From NCBI GenBank assembly GCA_024867545.1, contig JANFNE010000006.1, positions 620,001 through 684,000 of the forward strand: a DNA stretch of 64,000 bases, in the 5' to 3' direction. The position numbers and the translations under genes were made by a program. Positions within the stretch are counted from its first letter, which is position 1, and every line of letters starts with the position of its first letter. Shown here piece by piece: positions 62,220-64,000 of this stretch. The stretch comes from Phytopythium helicoides. Lineage: Eukaryota > Oomycota > Peronosporomycetes > Pythiales > Pythiaceae. The notes under the pieces are model-generated. The model was not told the origin of the DNA, searched no databases, and saw only the letters and a list, made by a program, of their open reading frames with translations.

Positions 62220-64000
62220 ATGCTGCATCTTGATAGTGGAAGAAAGGATTTCAAGCACGTGGTAGACCGAGCAGGTCTCCCTAACAATGGAGAATGGCAA
62301 CAGAGCTCTCGGACGGCTCCATCGACAGCCGGCTCAGTTGTTTCGGACACGATCAACAGCACCGACGCCGACGTCTATTCGTACCGAGAGGAGTGGGACC
62401 TTGTTGGAGACTCAATATCTATTCAACCTGAAGCAGCGTCGGCGATGAATGAAAATGACACTCACAACAATAACGACAGCAGCATTGAATCAGCGACATC
62501 TGTTGATACGAAATGTAGTGAAGACCTCTCTCCAGATATCACATTGACAACTGCAAACGAAGACAAGGTGGATCGTGGTTTGTCTGAGCCTCAATTACAG
62601 CCACACGAGTTGACGAATAGGTCTCAATCGCCAGCTGAGTGTTTGGGTGACGATGGTATTCTCGATAGCACTTGCACTGATACATCAACACCTGAAAATT
62701 CTCAGAGTGAATCTCCCATTGAAGGCACTTCGGTGTCCGACGATGGTGAAACTCGACGTATTCAAGTATTGGTGCGTGTACGTCCTGCATGTGGGCTGAC
62801 AGATGACAAGACGGTTGTCACTGTTTGCAACCAGGGCACGGCTATTCAAGTGCAATCAACTAGCAGCCACAACGGCACGACTGGTATGCTGACAGTAACA
62901 GAGTGTGCATTCGACCGCGTTTTCCCAACCTCAGCCACGCAGGAAGAGATTTTTTCGGCTATTGAACCCAGCGTTCGAGCAGCAATTGGTGGTTTCAACT
63001 CAACTGTGTTTGCATACGGGCAGACGGGCACTGGAAAAACGCACACGCTGTTTGGGAAAGACTACGATCTATTCGGCGCAACAACTAGTACGACCGATTC
63101 CAAGCCGTCCGAAGAGTCTGTTCCTTCGCACGAAGTCTTTGGAGACGCATTTACGATGACGACCGGTTGGGGAATCGTTCCTCGCGCGTTGTGTCTCCTA
63201 TTAGCACATGCTGCTCGGGTGTCAGTCGAGGAAACACGCATATTGCTTCAATGCAGCTTTGTACAAATATACAACGACAGATTGTTTGACCTGCTGACAG
63301 ACCGACGCCGACAAAAGCCACTACTTCTTCGCGAACAACCTCGCACAGATGGACTAACTAATGTTATCATCCAAGGGCTGTCAAGTGAGCGCATCGAGTC
63401 AGTGGCGCAGGCTATGCAGCTACTTCGCCAAGGGCTTGAAAATCGATCAGTTCGCGAGACTGACGCAAATCTTGCGAGTAGTCGAAGTCACGCAATTGTT
63501 CAGATTAATATAACGCTACAGAGGCGGCTACCAACTGGCGAACAATCAGTGCGCACTTCCCGGTTGAATCTCGTGGACCTCGCAGGCTCAGAGAAGTGGA
63601 ACACGGAGCTACCAATGGATGAGTCACACTCGCTTGAATTGAAGAATATCAACGCCAGTCTCTCAGCTCTTGGAAACTGCATTGCAGCACTCGCTGAACC
63701 TGGTCGAAAGCATATTCCATACCGTGACTCCACACTCACTCGAGTACTTCAAGACTCTCTCGGAGGAAACACGCAGTCCTGCCTCATCGCAACAGTGAGC
63801 CCCAGCTTGAACGCAAGTGATGAAACTATTCGGACACTGCAATTCGCGGATCGTGCGCGCTCAGTCATGCAAACTGTTCGAGTCAACGATGCATCTGGAG
63901 GATTAGGCACTGAGTTGCTTGCAGCCCGAGCACAAATTTCCAAACTGCGTGATCGATTAGAAAGCGCGCAGCGAAGACACCATGAAGCACGGCTCAAAGA
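62220..64000 (+). CDS. Kinesin, N-terminal part (gene runs off the window)
   Basis: ATP-driven microtubule motor. From ATG at 62220 (preceded in frame by TGA at 62193-62195) the frame stays open to the end: at least 593 codons. Residues 1-180 are acidic and Ser/Thr/Asn-rich, unusual before a motor domain. The motor starts at IQVLVRVRP (about 180) and has the P-loop FAYGQTGTGKTHT, switch I ANLASSRSHAIVQI, switch II LVDLAGSE, and the closing FADRARSVMQ near 560. About 50 residues between P-loop and switch I (FGATTSTTDSKPSEES) are an insertion. A coiled coil begins at LLAARAQISKLRDRLESAQR. The class cannot be told from this part. Confidence 0.93.
   Translation, partial: MLHLDSGRKDFKHVVDRAGLPNNGEWQQSSRTAPSTAGSVVSDTINSTDADVYSYREEWDLVGDSISIQPEAASAMNENDTHNNNDSSIESATSVDTKCSEDLSPDITLTTANEDKVDRGLSEPQLQPHELTNRSQSPAECLGDDGILDSTCTDTSTPENSQSESPIEGTSVSDDGETRRIQVLVRVRPACGLTDDKTVVTVCNQGTAIQVQSTSSHNGTTGMLTVTECAFDRVFPTSATQEEIFSAIEPSVRAAIGGFNSTVFAYGQTGTGKTHTLFGKDYDLFGATTSTTDSKPSEESVPSHEVFGDAFTMTTGWGIVPRALCLLLAHAARVSVEETRILLQCSFVQIYNDRLFDLLTDRRRQKPLLLREQPRTDGLTNVIIQGLSSERIESVAQAMQLLRQGLENRSVRETDANLASSRSHAIVQINITLQRRLPTGEQSVRTSRLNLVDLAGSEKWNTELPMDESHSLELKNINASLSALGNCIAALAEPGRKHIPYRDSTLTRVLQDSLGGNTQSCLIATVSPSLNASDETIRTLQFADRARSVMQTVRVNDASGGLGTELLAARAQISKLRDRLESAQRRHHEARLK

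Overview
The window looks like nuclear DNA of a plant-pathogen-type oomycete, most likely Phytophthora or a close relative. Reasons: GC-rich coding sequence; short introns with GTRNGT donors and YAG acceptors; fusion proteins of kinds common in oomycetes (START-like/FYVE/GAF, rhodanese/phosphatase/FYVE); a Ty3/gypsy chromodomain element with a second RNase H; and dense host genes beside retroelement debris. No tRNA, rRNA or CRISPR array was seen. All assignments rest on reading translations and splice signals by eye; no database search was run.

Layout. 1-9990 is retroelement territory: a left-truncated Ty3/gypsy pol (RT, two RNase H domains, integrase, chromodomain, with one in-frame TAG), a 793-codon antisense ORF, hairpins and an LTR/leader-like block, then a minus-strand ORF that joins a histone-H3-tail look-alike, a chromodomain-like segment and a Cys-protease-like segment, and finally a gypsy 3' LTR. 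10050-23293 is a tandem array on the minus strand: three copies of an eight-exon, mitochondrially targeted 4-coumarate:CoA-ligase-like gene. Each has a truncated piece of a sugar-transporter 5' end behind it. A decayed Ser/Gly-repeat gene and a cluster of perfect foldback hairpins lie between copies 2 and 3.

25128-64000 is mostly ordinary host genes: START-like/FYVE/GAF protein (+), dihydroxy-acid dehydratase (-), an unknown coiled-coil protein (+), a cyclophilin (-) head-to-head with ribosomal protein L13a (+), a polytopic membrane protein (+), a tRNA-binding OB-fold protein (+), an unknown Pro-rich protein (-), a DUF1348/NTF2-like mitochondrial protein (-), an SCYL2-type pseudokinase (+), an Mlf1-like protein (-), an inverted second copy of the tRNA-binding gene (-), ARPC2 (-) head-to-head with a PH-domain/TM protein (+), two rhodanese-dual-specificity phosphatases in tandem (-), a large multi-PHD protein (+) and the start of a kinesin (+).

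Rearrangements tie the region together. About 1.6-1.8 kb around the tRNA-binding gene is duplicated in inverted orientation 8 kb away, carrying ARPC2 3'-end debris, and one breakpoint abuts the tail of a GH1 beta-glucosidase gene. The three 4CL copies are nearly identical except around exons 6-7, which points to gene conversion. The most unusual item is the H3-tail-mimic/chromodomain/protease ORF at 8588-9470.
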